Source: Rhizobium sp. SL86
GTDB lineage: Bacteria; Pseudomonadota; Alphaproteobacteria; Rhizobiales; Rhizobiaceae
Reading direction: 5' to 3'
Assembly: GCF_026672545.1 (NCBI RefSeq)
Contig: NZ_JAPPRJ010000001.1
Location: forward strand, 124,001 to 188,000
DNA: 64,000 bases
The notes beneath the pieces are model-generated. The model made no database searches, was not told the DNA's origin, and worked only from the letters and a program-made list of their open reading frames with translations. The position numbers and the translations under genes were made by a program. Below, in pieces: positions 53,615 to 62,376 of the stretch. Numbering within the stretch: the stretch's first letter is position 1; each line of letters starts with the position of its first letter.

Positions 53615-54472
53615 TCAGCCGGCGCGGAAGACGGCGGGCGTCAGCCCTGTGCGCGCCTTGAAATGCCGCGTCAGATGCGCCTGATCGGCAAAACCGCAGG
53701 CGGCAGCCGTATCGGAAGGGGTTGCCCCCGCGCGCAACAGGCGCCGGGCATGGCGGATGCGCAGATCCGTCTGATAGGCATGCGGTGTGATGAAATAGTG
53801 TTTCCGGAACGCGCGGATCATGTGGGCGCGGCTGAGACCCGCCACCTTCGCCAATGCCTCAAGCCCGATCTCCTCGTCGAAATGGCCGGCGATATAGTCC
53901 TTCACCCGGCGCATGGCGAGCGGCTCCTGGTAATCGGGCGCGTGGATGATGGCGCTGCCGTGGCGGGCAAACATGGTGGCGAGCACGCCGTACATGCCCT
54001 CCTCGCCCTCCAGCGCCGTGCCCTCCTCGATCGACCGATGGGCCCGGTTGAAGGCGGCGGCGAGTGGCCGGTCAGTCAGCAACTGCCGGGCAAAACTCGG
54101 TGTTCCATGAAAAGCCCGCCCCGTCATGTCCTCGATGATATCGGTCAGCACCGCCATGTCGGGATAGATCATCCGGTAGCGATACCCTTCCGGAGCACCC
54201 GGCTGGCCGTCATGGATCTCGCCCGGATTGATGAGGTAGAGGGCGCCGGGGCCGGTATGTTCGCGCTCTCCGCGGATCATCGCCACCTGGCAGCCCTTCT
54301 CGATCGCGCCGATCGAGAACGTGTCGTGCGAATGCGGGGAAAATTCGTGCGTGATGAAGGAGGCGGTCAGGCACTCCATCTGCCGGAACCGCCGGTCGCG
54401 CCAGAACCGGGTCTTTTCCACCCGCGATACCGGTGTCGCCTCGGCGGCCTGTTGCTGCGAAACATTGTGCAT
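53615..54472 (-). CDS. AraC-family transcriptional regulator with N-terminal cupin
   Basis: A 285-residue regulator. The N-terminal AraC ligand-binding cupin shows ITHEFSPHSHDTFSIGAIEK and LINPGEIHDGQPG. The C-terminal pair of helix-turn-helices is LEALAKVAGLSRAHMIRAFR and DTAAACGFADQAHLTRHFKA. It precedes azlC-azlD by 63 bases on the same strand, as an AraC/AzlCD unit that likely senses an amino acid and induces its export; this is inference from arrangement. Confidence 0.93.
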   Translation of the reverse strand: MHNVSQQQAAEATPVSRVEKTRFWRDRRFRQMECLTASFITHEFSPHSHDTFSIGAIEKGCQVAMIRGEREHTGPGALYLINPGEIHDGQPGAPEGYRYRMIYPDMAVLTDIIEDMTGRAFHGTPSFARQLLTDRPLAAAFNRAHRSIEEGTALEGEEGMYGVLATMFARHGSAIIHAPDYQEPLAMRRVKDYIAGHFDEEIGLEALAKVAGLSRAHMIRAFRKHYFITPHAYQTDLRIRHARRLLRAGATPSDTAAACGFADQAHLTRHFKARTGLTPAVFRAG

Positions 54473-54700
54473 GGGTCTAACTTAATATGCCCCGTCGCTC
54501 GCGTCTTGAACAAAAGTGACCGCGACTGTCGGACGCCCGCGCCTCTGCTGCCCGCGGGCACGGGATGCGGGCCGCCTGGCGGAAGAATTCACTGGATCAT
54601 CATTTTCGCGCCGGACAAAAATCGATAGGGTCCGCCCGGCGGGACCATCGGCGCCTGGTGCTGATTCCGCTCCCGCACATCAATGACGAAGGAAAGTGTG

Positions 54701-55870
54701 ATGACCGACGGACGTGACGACCTGCTGCAGACCGATCCCTTCGATTGCGCCCCGCTGCGTCTGACCGTCGATCTCGCGGCCCTCGCCGACAACTGGCAGG
54801 ATCTCGCCCGCCGCTCGGGCCGGGCACGCACCGCCGCCGTCGTCAAGGCGGATGCCTATGGGCTCGGCATCGAGGATTGCGGGCTGACGCTCTATGAGGC
54901 GGGCGCTCGCGATTTCTTCGTGGCCGCCGCCAGCGAAGGCGAGACGCTGCGCGCCTATGCGCCGGAGGCCCGCATCTTCGTGCTCTCCGGCATCTGGCCG
55001 GGCCAGGAGGAAACCTTCTTCGAGAACGATCTGGTGCCGGTTCTGGCCTCTGAGGAACAGCTGGCCTTCTGGATGTCCGTTCTTTCCGAACGCGGCCCCT
55101 ACCCTTGCGCGCTTCAGGTGGATACCGGCTTCAACCGGCTCGGCCTTTCTGTCGAAGAAGCGCTGGCGCTCGCCGAGGATGTCTCGCGCCCGACGAGCTT
55201 TGAGCCAGTGCTGGTGCTCTCGCATCTCCATAGCGGCGACACACAAGAGGCCGAAAGCAACCGCCAGCAGCTCGACCTTTTCCGAAAGGTGAGTGCGGCC
55301 TATGAGGGTGTGGAGGCGAGCCTCTCCGCCTCGGCCGGCATCTTCCTCGGGCCGCAATATCATTTCGATCTCACCCGCCCGGGCATTGCCCTTTACGGTG
55401 GACAGGCGACCTCCGGCATGGAGAACGCGATGCGGCCGGTCGTGACCGCTGAGGCGCGCATCGTGCAGATCCGCGAGGCCAAGGCCGGCGAAACCGTCAG
55501 TTATGGCGGCACGCACCGCCTTGCCAGGGACAGCCGGCTGGCGATTGCCGCGGTCGGTTATGCCGACGGTTACCTGCGCAATCTTTCGGGCAGCGGAGTC
55601 CCCTTACGTTCCGCCGTGCCGACCGGTGCCTTCGGTTTCATCGCCGGCCGCCAGGTGCCGGTCGTCGGCCGCATCACCATGGACCTCACCATCTTCGACG
55701 TCACCGACCTGCCGAAGAATGCCATCCGCTCCGGCGATTATATCGAACTTTTCGGGCACAACATCGCCTTGGACGAGGTTGCCGCCGCGGCCGGCACGAT
55801 CGGCTACGAGCTGCTCACCAGCCTCGGGCTTCGCTATGAGCGGCGCTGCCTCGGCGAAGACGAGATCTGA
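54701..55870 (+). CDS. alr: Alanine racemase
   Basis: PLP enzyme making D-alanine for peptidoglycan, 389 residues. The PLP lysine is in TAAVVKADAYGLGIEDCGL near residue 47; the opposite-face catalytic Tyr lies in KAGETVSYGGTHR near residue 269, and VVGRITMDLTIFDV is the second conserved segment. ATG 54701 has AAGGAAAG upstream and is preferred to ATG 54683. It lies between dnaB/azl genes and radA, as in other rhizobia. Confidence 0.95.
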   Translation: MTDGRDDLLQTDPFDCAPLRLTVDLAALADNWQDLARRSGRARTAAVVKADAYGLGIEDCGLTLYEAGARDFFVAAASEGETLRAYAPEARIFVLSGIWPGQEETFFENDLVPVLASEEQLAFWMSVLSERGPYPCALQVDTGFNRLGLSVEEALALAEDVSRPTSFEPVLVLSHLHSGDTQEAESNRQQLDLFRKVSAAYEGVEASLSASAGIFLGPQYHFDLTRPGIALYGGQATSGMENAMRPVVTAEARIVQIREAKAGETVSYGGTHRLARDSRLAIAAVGYADGYLRNLSGSGVPLRSAVPTGAFGFIAGRQVPVVGRITMDLTIFDVTDLPKNAIRSGDYIELFGHNIALDEVAAAAGTIGYELLTSLGLRYERRCLGEDEI

Positions 55871-55893
55871 CGCCGTTTCATTGCCCTCTGTTC

Positions 55894-55917
55894 AGCGCAA
55901 CTTGAGTGCGCTATAAG
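55894..55917 (+). promoter_or_regulatory. Promoter and operator of the ParD/ParE pair
   Basis: TATAAG (55912-55917) is a likely -10 box. It is overlapped at its first base by the right arm of an inverted repeat AGCGCA-N7-TGCGCT (55894-55912), a good site for antitoxin autorepression. A weak TTCAGC at 55891 may be the -35 element. Confidence 0.6.
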
Positions 55918-55936
55918 AGAACAAAAGGAGATCGAA

Positions 55937-56194
55937 ATGCCCGAGATCCACCTCACCGAAGAAGAACAGGCCTTCATCGACACCAAGCTGCGCAGCGGCG
56001 CCTACCAAAGCGCCGAGGATGTGGTGCGGGCGGGGTTGGCACTGCTCGACCTGCATGAGGAACAGGTGCGGCGAATGATTGATGCCGCCGACGCCCAGGT
56101 TGCCGCCGGCGAGACCCTTCCTTTCGAAAGCGCGGATGCCGTAGCCGATTCGGTTATCGAGCGGGGGATGCGGCGATTAAACCGAAAAAGCTGA
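55937..56194 (+). CDS. ParD-type type II antitoxin
   Basis: An 85-residue antitoxin. The ribbon-helix-helix N-terminus reads MPEIHLTEEEQAFIDTKLRS then GAYQSAEDVVRAGLALLDLH; the acidic C-terminal half wraps and neutralises the toxin. AAAAGGAG lies about 6 bases before the ATG. The toxin frame begins inside its 3' end in another frame. The inverted repeat at the promoter fits autoregulation. Confidence 0.9.
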   Translation: MPEIHLTEEEQAFIDTKLRSGAYQSAEDVVRAGLALLDLHEEQVRRMIDAADAQVAAGETLPFESADAVADSVIERGMRRLNRKS

Positions 56195-56493
56195 TCTACA
56201 CCCTTCTCGCGGATCAGGACCTCGTCGATATATTTGTCTATATCGCGGAGAAAGACATTGTCGCCGCAAGTCGTTTCATACGGCAGTTGACAAGCAAGAT
56301 TGAGTGGATTGCAGCCAGCGGCTTTCCGGGTGTGCCGCGTGATGATCTGCGCCTCGGACTGAAGGCCCTGCCCTTCCGCAGACGCTGTATCTATTTCCGC
56401 ACCACGCCCGACGACGTCGTCATCCTGCGCGTCCTGCACGGCCACCAGAACCTCTCGGCCGACCTTTTCGACGAAGAACAACAAGAAGACTGA
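56176..56493 (+). CDS. ParE/RelE-type toxin, start codon not canonical
   Basis: The frame directly overlapping and following parD encodes a ParE-like fold: KKLIYTLLADQDLVDIFVYI for the first strand and helix, LRLGLKALPFRRRCIYFRT, and VVILRVLHGHQNLSADLFD with the catalytic-face Arg and His. ParE poisons DNA gyrase in known cases. No ATG, GTG or TTG opens this full length: the only standard start is TTG at 56287, which would remove the first helix-hairpin. ATT at 56176 has GGGGGATG ahead and lines up with where homologues begin (then Lys-Pro-Lys-Lys). Either ATT or CTG 56191 is used or the toxin is silenced. Coordinates are for the ATT option. Confidence 0.65.
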   Translation: MKPKKLIYTLLADQDLVDIFVYIAEKDIVAASRFIRQLTSKIEWIAASGFPGVPRDDLRLGLKALPFRRRCIYFRTTPDDVVILRVLHGHQNLSADLFDEEQQED

Positions 56494-56502
56494 TTTTTCC
56501 TG

Positions 56503-57906
56503 ATGGCAAAAACAAAGACCCAATTCGTGTGCCAGAACTGCGGCACGGTGCATACCCGCTGGGCCGGCAAGTGCGATGGCTGCGGCGAGTGGAACACGAT
56601 CATCGAAGACGATCCGATGGGCGGCATCGGCGGCGGTCCCGGCAAAATGCCGAAGAAAGGCCGCGCCGTGGCCCTCACGACGCTCTCCGGCGAGACCGAG
56701 GAAGCGCCGCGCGTGCAGACCGGCATCAGCGAACTCGACCGGGTGACCGGCGGCGGCTTCGTGCGCGGATCGGCGGTTTTGGTCGGCGGTGATCCGGGCA
56801 TCGGCAAATCGACGCTGCTCATGCAGGCGGCGGCGGCTCTGTCGCGCGGCGGCCACCGCATCATCTATGTGTCCGGCGAAGAGGCCGTGGCGCAGGTGCG
56901 GCTGCGGGCCCAGCGCCTGGGCGCCGCCAATACCGATGTGCTGCTCGCCGCCGAAACCAATGTCGAGGACATTCTGGCAACGCTCGCCGAAGGCAAGCGG
57001 CCGGACCTCGTGATCATCGATTCGATCCAGACGCTGTGGAGCGATACTGCCGATTCGGCGCCCGGCACCGTCACCCAGGTGCGCACCGGCGTGCAGGCGA
57101 TGATCCGTTTTGCCAAGCAGACCGGGGCCGCCATGGTGCTCGTCGGCCACGTGACGAAGGAAGGCCAGATCGCCGGCCCGCGCGTCGTCGAACACATGGT
57201 CGATGCGGTGCTTTATTTCGAGGGCGACCGCGGCCACCACTATCGTATCCTGCGCACCGTCAAGAACCGTTTCGGCCCAACCGATGAGATCGGCGTCTTC
57301 GAAATGTCGGACAAGGGGCTGCGCGAAGTGTCGAACCCGTCCGAACTTTTTCTCGGCGAACGCAATGCCAAGGCGCCGGGGGCCGCCGTCTTTGCCGGCA
57401 TGGAGGGCACGCGGCCCGTGCTGGTGGAAGTGCAGGCGCTCGTCGCCCCCACCTCGCTCGGTACGCCGCGCCGGGCCGTCGTCGGCTGGGATTCGGCAAG
57501 ACTCTCGATGATTCTTGCGGTGCTGGAGGCCCATTGCGGTGTCAAGCTCGGCCAGCATGATGTCTATCTCAACGTGGCGGGCGGTTATCGCATCACCGAG
57601 CCGGCGGCGGATGTGGCGGTCGCCGCAGCGCTTGTCTCGTCGCTTGCCAGCGTGGCCCTCCCCTCCGAGAGGGTCTATTTCGGCGAAGTCAGCCTCTCCG
57701 GCGCCGTGCGTCCCGTCTCGCAGACGGCGCAGCGTCTGAAGGAAGCCGAAAAGCTCGGTTTCTCCTCCGCCATGCTGCCCGCTTCGTCTGCGGAAATCCC
57801 CAAGGGCGGCAAAAAGGGCTTGAGCGAGATCGAGGGCCTGCCGGATCTGGTGGTGGAGATTGCCGGATCGGCGAGGAAACTGGGGAAAGGCCAAGAGGAG
57901 GATTGA
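56503..57906 (+). CDS. radA: DNA repair protein RadA
   Basis: RecA-like branch-migration ATPase of 467 residues. It has the N-terminal four-Cys zinc finger (FVCQNCGTVHTRWAGKCDGC), Walker A VLVGGDPGIGKSTLLMQAAA near residue 91, the RadA motif KNRFGPTDEIGVF near residue 255 and a C-terminal Lon-like domain (VYFGEVSLSGAVRPVSQTAQ). ATG 56503 is 10 bases after the ParE stop. cvpA follows. Confidence 0.97.
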   Translation: MAKTKTQFVCQNCGTVHTRWAGKCDGCGEWNTIIEDDPMGGIGGGPGKMPKKGRAVALTTLSGETEEAPRVQTGISELDRVTGGGFVRGSAVLVGGDPGIGKSTLLMQAAAALSRGGHRIIYVSGEEAVAQVRLRAQRLGAANTDVLLAAETNVEDILATLAEGKRPDLVIIDSIQTLWSDTADSAPGTVTQVRTGVQAMIRFAKQTGAAMVLVGHVTKEGQIAGPRVVEHMVDAVLYFEGDRGHHYRILRTVKNRFGPTDEIGVFEMSDKGLREVSNPSELFLGERNAKAPGAAVFAGMEGTRPVLVEVQALVAPTSLGTPRRAVVGWDSARLSMILAVLEAHCGVKLGQHDVYLNVAGGYRITEPAADVAVAAALVSSLASVALPSERVYFGEVSLSGAVRPVSQTAQRLKEAEKLGFSSAMLPASSAEIPKGGKKGLSEIEGLPDLVVEIAGSARKLGKGQEED

Positions 57907-58034
57907 TCTTTCCCCCGCCGTTTCCCTGTTGTAAGAGGAGCGCCACGGGCGGTTTTGAGCGTTAACGAATGCTTGCCGCCATCCACCACAGGTCCTCCCG
58001 GTTCATTCCGGGTCATCTTGGAGTTCGTTCTTTC

Positions 58035-58625
58035 ATGCCCATCACGATCTTCGACGGCATTGTCCTCGGCGTCACCCTGTTTTCGGCGGTGCTCGCCATG
58101 GTTCGCGGCTTTTCCCGCGAGGTGCTTTCGATCGCAAGCTGGGTGGGTTCGATTGCCGCGGCCTATTATCTCTACCCGCTGCTTCTGCCCTTTGCCGAAA
58201 AATACACCGCCGATCACCGGATCGCGATCGCCGGTTCGGCCGGCGTGATCTTCCTCATTGCGCTCATCGTGATCACCTTCATCACCACCCGCATTGCCGA
58301 CTTCATCATCGACAGCAGCATCGGTGCGCTGGACCGTACGCTCGGTTTCCTGTTCGGCGCGGCACGCGGCATCCTGCTGCTGGTCGTGGCGGTCGCCTTC
58401 TGGAACTGGCTGGTCGATATCCGCCAGCAGCCGGAATGGATCACCCAGTCGAAATCGAAACCTTTCCTCGATACGCTCGTCGGCCGCCTGGAAGCGGTGC
58501 TGCCCACCGACATCGAACCGCAGATCCGCGCCCGCATTCTCGGCAAGCCCGACGGCGCGTCCACGCCTGGCACAGAACAGGCGCCGTCCGATGACGCACC
58601 GGCGCCAGGTGTGACAAATAATTGA
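58035..58625 (+). CDS. cvpA: CvpA family membrane protein
   Basis: A 196-residue protein with four hydrophobic helices (ITIFDGIVLGVTLFSAVLAM, VIFLIALIVITFITTRIADF, and others) and the conserved VRGFSREVLSIASWVGSIAA near residue 25. CvpA is needed for colicin V production in E. coli and is widely linked to purF, as here. The C-terminus is a short Pro/Ala/Asp-rich tail. ATG 58035 gives the usual MPITIFDG start; the frame opens at 57969. Confidence 0.93.
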   Translation: MPITIFDGIVLGVTLFSAVLAMVRGFSREVLSIASWVGSIAAAYYLYPLLLPFAEKYTADHRIAIAGSAGVIFLIALIVITFITTRIADFIIDSSIGALDRTLGFLFGAARGILLLVVAVAFWNWLVDIRQQPEWITQSKSKPFLDTLVGRLEAVLPTDIEPQIRARILGKPDGASTPGTEQAPSDDAPAPGVTNN

Positions 58626-58688
58626 CGCTTTGTTGCGATTCTAAGGGAAGCCAAGCAACAGCGTTCGTGGTATAGAGCGCGCAAGAAC

Positions 58689-58733
58689 AGGCCGGATCGG
58701 GGATTTTCCCTCCGGCCTCTTTACGTTTTTCTG
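58689..58733 (+). terminator. Terminator-like hairpin between cvpA and purF
   Basis: Arms AGGCCGG (58689-58695) and CCGGCCT (58712-58718) enclose a smaller hairpin GGGA-TTT-TCCC and are followed by CTTTACGTTTTTC. It ends about 20 bases before the purF start. Confidence 0.65.
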
Positions 58734-58752
58734 ACAGACCCAAGGACCCGCG

Positions 58753-60246
58753 ATGATGATTGAGCTGGTTTCGCAACATCTTTCCGACGATCTGGATGGC
58801 GACACGCTGCACGAAGAGTGTGGCGTGTTCGGCATTCTGGGCCACCCCGATGCGGCAACGCTGACAGCGCTCGGCCTCCACGCCCTCCAGCATCGCGGCC
58901 AGGAAGCGGCCGGCATCGTCTCCTTCGACGGCAAGCAGTTCCACACGGAAAAGCACATGGGCCTCGTCGGCGACCACTACACCAACCCGACGACGATCGC
59001 GAAGCTGCCGGGCGCCATGGCGATTGGCCATACCCGTTATTCCACCACCGGCGAAGTGGCGCTGCGCAACGTGCAGCCTCTGTTTGCCGAACTGGAAGTC
59101 GGCGGCATCGCCGTTGCCCATAACGGCAATTTCACCAACGGTCTGACGCTGCGCCGCCAGCTGATCGCCGGGGGCGCCATCTGTCAGTCCACCTCCGATA
59201 CGGAAGTGGTGCTGCACCTGATCGCCCGTTCGCGCTACACCAATACCAGCGACCGTTTCATCGATGCCATCCGCCAGATGGAAGGCGGTTATTCGATGCT
59301 CGGCATCACCCGCACCAAGCTGATCGCCGCGCGCGATCCCACCGGCATCCGTCCGCTGGTGATGGGCGAACTCGACGGCAAGCCGATCTTCTGCTCGGAA
59401 ACCTGTGCGCTCGACATCATCGGCGCGAAATACATCCGCGACGTGGAAAACGGCGAAGTGATCATCTGCGAGATCCAGCCGGACGGCTCGATCTCGATCG
59501 AGGAACGCAAGGCGCCGAACGTGCAGCCGGAGCGGCTCTGCCTGTTCGAATATGTCTATTTCGCCCGGCCGGATTCGGTCGTCGGCGGCCGCTCGGTTTA
59601 CGTCGCGCGCAAAAACATGGGTGTCAATCTGGCCAAGGAATCGCCGGTCGAAGGCGATGTCGTGGTGCCCGTGCCGGACGGCGGCACGCCGGCGGCCCTT
59701 GGTTACGCGCAGGAAAGCGGCATTCCCTTCGAATACGGCATCATCCGCAACCATTATGTCGGCCGCACCTTCATCGAGCCGACCCAGCAGATCCGCGCCT
59801 TTGGCGTGAAGCTGAAACATTCGGCCAACCGGGCGATGATCGAAGGCAAGCGCGTCATCCTGGTGGATGATTCGATCGTGCGTGGCACGACCTCGCTGAA
59901 GATCGTCCAGATGATCCGTGATGCCGGCGCCAAGGAAGTGCATCTGCGCGTCGCCTCCCCGATGATCTTCTTCCCCGATTTCTACGGCATCGATACGCCC
60001 GACGCGGAAAAGCTGCTCGCCAACCAGTATGACGGCGTGGAGGCCATGTGCCGGTATATCGGCGCGGATTCGCTGGCCTTCCTGTCGATCAACGGGCTTT
60101 ACCGCGCGGTTGGCGGCGAGGATCGCAATCCGGCCCGTCCGCAGTTCACCGACCATTATTTCACCGGCGATTACCCGACCCGCCTGCTCGACAAGGACGG
60201 CGAAGCGATGGGCCGCAAGATTTCGGTGATGGCCAGCAACGGCTGA
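58753..60246 (+). CDS. purF: Amidophosphoribosyltransferase
   Basis: First committed step of purine synthesis: PRPP plus glutamine gives phosphoribosylamine. The 497-residue precursor has a propeptide of about 22 residues ending HEE, then the nucleophile Cys (CGVFGILGHPDAATLTALGL) of the Ntn glutaminase, so self-cleavage is expected. HNGNFTNGLTLRRQLIAGGA and the PRPP motif VILVDDSIVRGTTSLKIV near residue 372 are clear. A strong terminator follows. The gene is next to cvpA, as in E. coli. Confidence 0.98.
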   Translation: MMIELVSQHLSDDLDGDTLHEECGVFGILGHPDAATLTALGLHALQHRGQEAAGIVSFDGKQFHTEKHMGLVGDHYTNPTTIAKLPGAMAIGHTRYSTTGEVALRNVQPLFAELEVGGIAVAHNGNFTNGLTLRRQLIAGGAICQSTSDTEVVLHLIARSRYTNTSDRFIDAIRQMEGGYSMLGITRTKLIAARDPTGIRPLVMGELDGKPIFCSETCALDIIGAKYIRDVENGEVIICEIQPDGSISIEERKAPNVQPERLCLFEYVYFARPDSVVGGRSVYVARKNMGVNLAKESPVEGDVVVPVPDGGTPAALGYAQESGIPFEYGIIRNHYVGRTFIEPTQQIRAFGVKLKHSANRAMIEGKRVILVDDSIVRGTTSLKIVQMIRDAGAKEVHLRVASPMIFFPDFYGIDTPDAEKLLANQYDGVEAMCRYIGADSLAFLSINGLYRAVGGEDRNPARPQFTDHYFTGDYPTRLLDKDGEAMGRKISVMASNG

Positions 60247-60261
60247 GACCTTTTGACGGAC

Positions 60262-60309
60262 AAAAGCCCCTCTGCCAGGATGAACCAATCCCGGTGGAGG
60301 GGCTTTTTT
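60262..60309 (+). terminator. Rho-independent terminator of purF
   Basis: An 11 bp stem, AAAAGCCCCTC (60262-60272) and GAGGGGCTTTT (60297-60307), with a 24-base loop and a run of six T. It lies 16 bases after the purF stop. Confidence 0.88.
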
Positions 60310-60465
60310 ATGGTCGCCCTCTGACGCCCCTGCCTCATCCCGGCGCAACCTCTTGCGCAGGACCATGCCCTGTGACAAGCACGCTGGACACGCGGAAGGG
60401 GTAATAACCTGTCCGGGACAGCGGCAGAGGCAGATCTGCCCAACAGAGATGAGGGTGGAGAGTAG

Positions 60466-61206
60466 ATGAGCATCGACCTGACGGGCAAAATCGCACTGGT
60501 GACCGGCGCCTCGCGCGGCATCGGTTATTTCACGGCGCTGGCACTCGCAAAAGCCGGCGCGCATGTGATTGCCTGCGCCCGCACAGTCGGCGGCCTCGAG
60601 GAGCTCGACGACCAGATCCAGGCGGCCGGGGGAACGGCGACGCTCGTTCCCTTCGACCTCACCGACATGGCCGCCATCGACCGGCTGGGCGCCTCGATCT
60701 TTGAGCGCTGGGGCAAACTCGACATTCTCGTCGCCAATGCCGGTATTCTGGGCGTCATATCGCCGGTCGGCCATATCGAGGCAAAAGTGTTCGACAAGGT
60801 GATGCTAACCAATGTGACGGCCACCTGGCGACTGATCCGCTCGGTCGAGCCGCTGCTGCTCAAATCCGAAGCCGGGCGTGCGCTGCTGCTCTCCTCGGGC
60901 GTTGCCACCGATGCCCGCGCCTTCTGGGGCGCCTATGCGGCCTCGAAGGCAGCCGTGGAGATGCTCGGCCGTACCTGGGCCGCGGAAACCGAGCAGACGA
61001 AACTGCGGGTCATCAACGTCAATCCGGGCGCTACCCGCACCGCGATGCGGGCGCAGGCCATGCCGGGCGAAGATCCGGCCACCCTGCCCCATCCATCCGA
61101 GGTTGCCGAAAAGCTTTTGCCGCTCTGTTCGCCGCAGATGACGGAAACCGGCCGGCTGTTCCTCGTCCGGCAGAACAAATTCGTCGATTACCGCCTGCCG
61201 GAATAG
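60466..61206 (+). CDS. Short-chain dehydrogenase/reductase
   Basis: An SDR oxidoreductase of 246 residues: cofactor motif ALVTGASRGIGYFTALALAK near residue 11, VANAGILG near residue 87, the catalytic Ser in LLLSSGVATD and the Tyr-x3-Lys in AYAASKAAVEMLGRT near residue 152. ATG 60466 has GGTGGAG about 8 bases ahead. It lies downstream of purF behind a terminator and 25 bases before the DMT transporter gene. Substrate unknown. Confidence 0.92.
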   Translation: MSIDLTGKIALVTGASRGIGYFTALALAKAGAHVIACARTVGGLEELDDQIQAAGGTATLVPFDLTDMAAIDRLGASIFERWGKLDILVANAGILGVISPVGHIEAKVFDKVMLTNVTATWRLIRSVEPLLLKSEAGRALLLSSGVATDARAFWGAYAASKAAVEMLGRTWAAETEQTKLRVINVNPGATRTAMRAQAMPGEDPATLPHPSEVAEKLLPLCSPQMTETGRLFLVRQNKFVDYRLPE

Positions 61207-61231
61207 CCTTCGGCCCTTTCAGAGCAGCCCC

Positions 61232-62119
61232 ATGCGCCTTCGTGATCTTGCCGCCTATCTGTTCCTTGCCATTGCCTGGGGCTTTTCCTTCCTGCTTCTC
61301 CTGAAGGTGGTCGCCGCCTTCGGCTGGGTGGGTGCGGTCACCTTCCGTTGTTTCATCGCTGCCGCCATCCTGATCCTGATGGCGCGGCTGATGCGGCGCA
61401 GGCTGGTCTTCCCCGCCCGGTTCATGCCGCTTGCCGTGGTCGGTGCCACCACGGTTGCCGGCCAGCTGATCGGGCTTTCCTATGCGACGCCGCGCATCGG
61501 CACGGCCATGGCGGCGATCTTCGTTGCCTCCATCCCGCTGTTTTCCATGGTGATTTCGAGGCTTTGGGGGCTGGAACACATCACCCCGACGCGGGTGCTG
61601 GGGCTGGCGCTCGGCACGATCGGGCTCCTGATGCTCGTCGGTTTCCCCGCCGTTCCAGTGACGCCCGCTTTCCTGCTCGGCTGTGCCGCCATGCTGTTTT
61701 CCACCTTCTCCGCCGCCTTCGGCAGCAATTATGCGAGCCGGCACCTCGCCGGAACCGGGCCCTGGGAAGTCACCATCGGCGCCTTTCTCTCCGGCGGCGT
61801 GATTGCGCTCCCGCTGATTGCCGTGGTGCCGGTGCCCGGCATGCCGGAGGCTGTCGATTACCTCTATCTCGTGGCGCTGGCAGGCCTGATGAGTTCACTC
61901 ACCTATGTGCTCTATTTCGGCCTCGTCTCGTCGATCGGCGCGACACGGGCGATCAGCGTCGAATTTGCCGTCACCGTGGTGGCGGTGCTGGTCGGCGCGC
62001 TTTTGCTCGATGAACCGCTGACGCTGATGCAGATCGCCGGGGGTGCGGTGATCATCGCCGGCTGCGCGCTGGTGCTGGGGCTGATGCCGGCCAAGGCAAA
62101 AATCCCGCTGCAGCCATAG
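61232..62119 (+). CDS. DMT superfamily (EamA) transporter
   Basis: A 295-residue inner-membrane exporter of the drug/metabolite transporter family, with ten hydrophobic helices in two EamA repeats: DLAAYLFLAIAWGFSFLLLL at the start, IGTAMAAIFVASIPLFSMVI in the first repeat, YLVALAGLMSSLTYVLYFGL and ISVEFAVTVVAVLVGALLLD in the second. ATG 61232 follows the SDR gene by 25 bases, so the two are probably co-transcribed. The substrate is not determinable. Confidence 0.93.
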   Translation: MRLRDLAAYLFLAIAWGFSFLLLLKVVAAFGWVGAVTFRCFIAAAILILMARLMRRRLVFPARFMPLAVVGATTVAGQLIGLSYATPRIGTAMAAIFVASIPLFSMVISRLWGLEHITPTRVLGLALGTIGLLMLVGFPAVPVTPAFLLGCAAMLFSTFSAAFGSNYASRHLAGTGPWEVTIGAFLSGGVIALPLIAVVPVPGMPEAVDYLYLVALAGLMSSLTYVLYFGLVSSIGATRAISVEFAVTVVAVLVGALLLDEPLTLMQIAGGAVIIAGCALVLGLMPAKAKIPLQP

Positions 62120-62376
62120 ACCTGGTTACCGCCCGCCCGAGGCAGCACGAATATTTCGTCCGGCACCGGATGAGCGAACATTTCGGCCTTGCCCTCCCCT
62201 TGACCACATGCCGGTTCGGGGCCATAAGCTTTGGCCCATGAACACGGCCCTCTGCACCATCTGCGGGATCATTATTCGCTAGCATTTTGCTGGCCGGCCG
62301 TTCTCGTCTCTCGAAAACCACAAGAAGACACAGAACCGGTCCGGCCGGTTCCAGTCCGTTTCGGGAGACGATATCG

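Noticed and set aside
56287-56493. 68-residue toxin from TTG 56287
   Set aside because: It would lack the first strand and helix of the ParE fold that are encoded directly upstream in the same frame.
58441-60774. 777-codon minus-strand frame opposite purF
   Set aside because: Antisense to purF; no independent support.
62120-62376. T-box or other riboswitch before cysS
   Set aside because: No T-box core, specifier hairpin or terminator-antiterminator pair was seen, and T-boxes are not expected in alphaproteobacteria; only a short AACCGG / CCGGTT hairpin is present.
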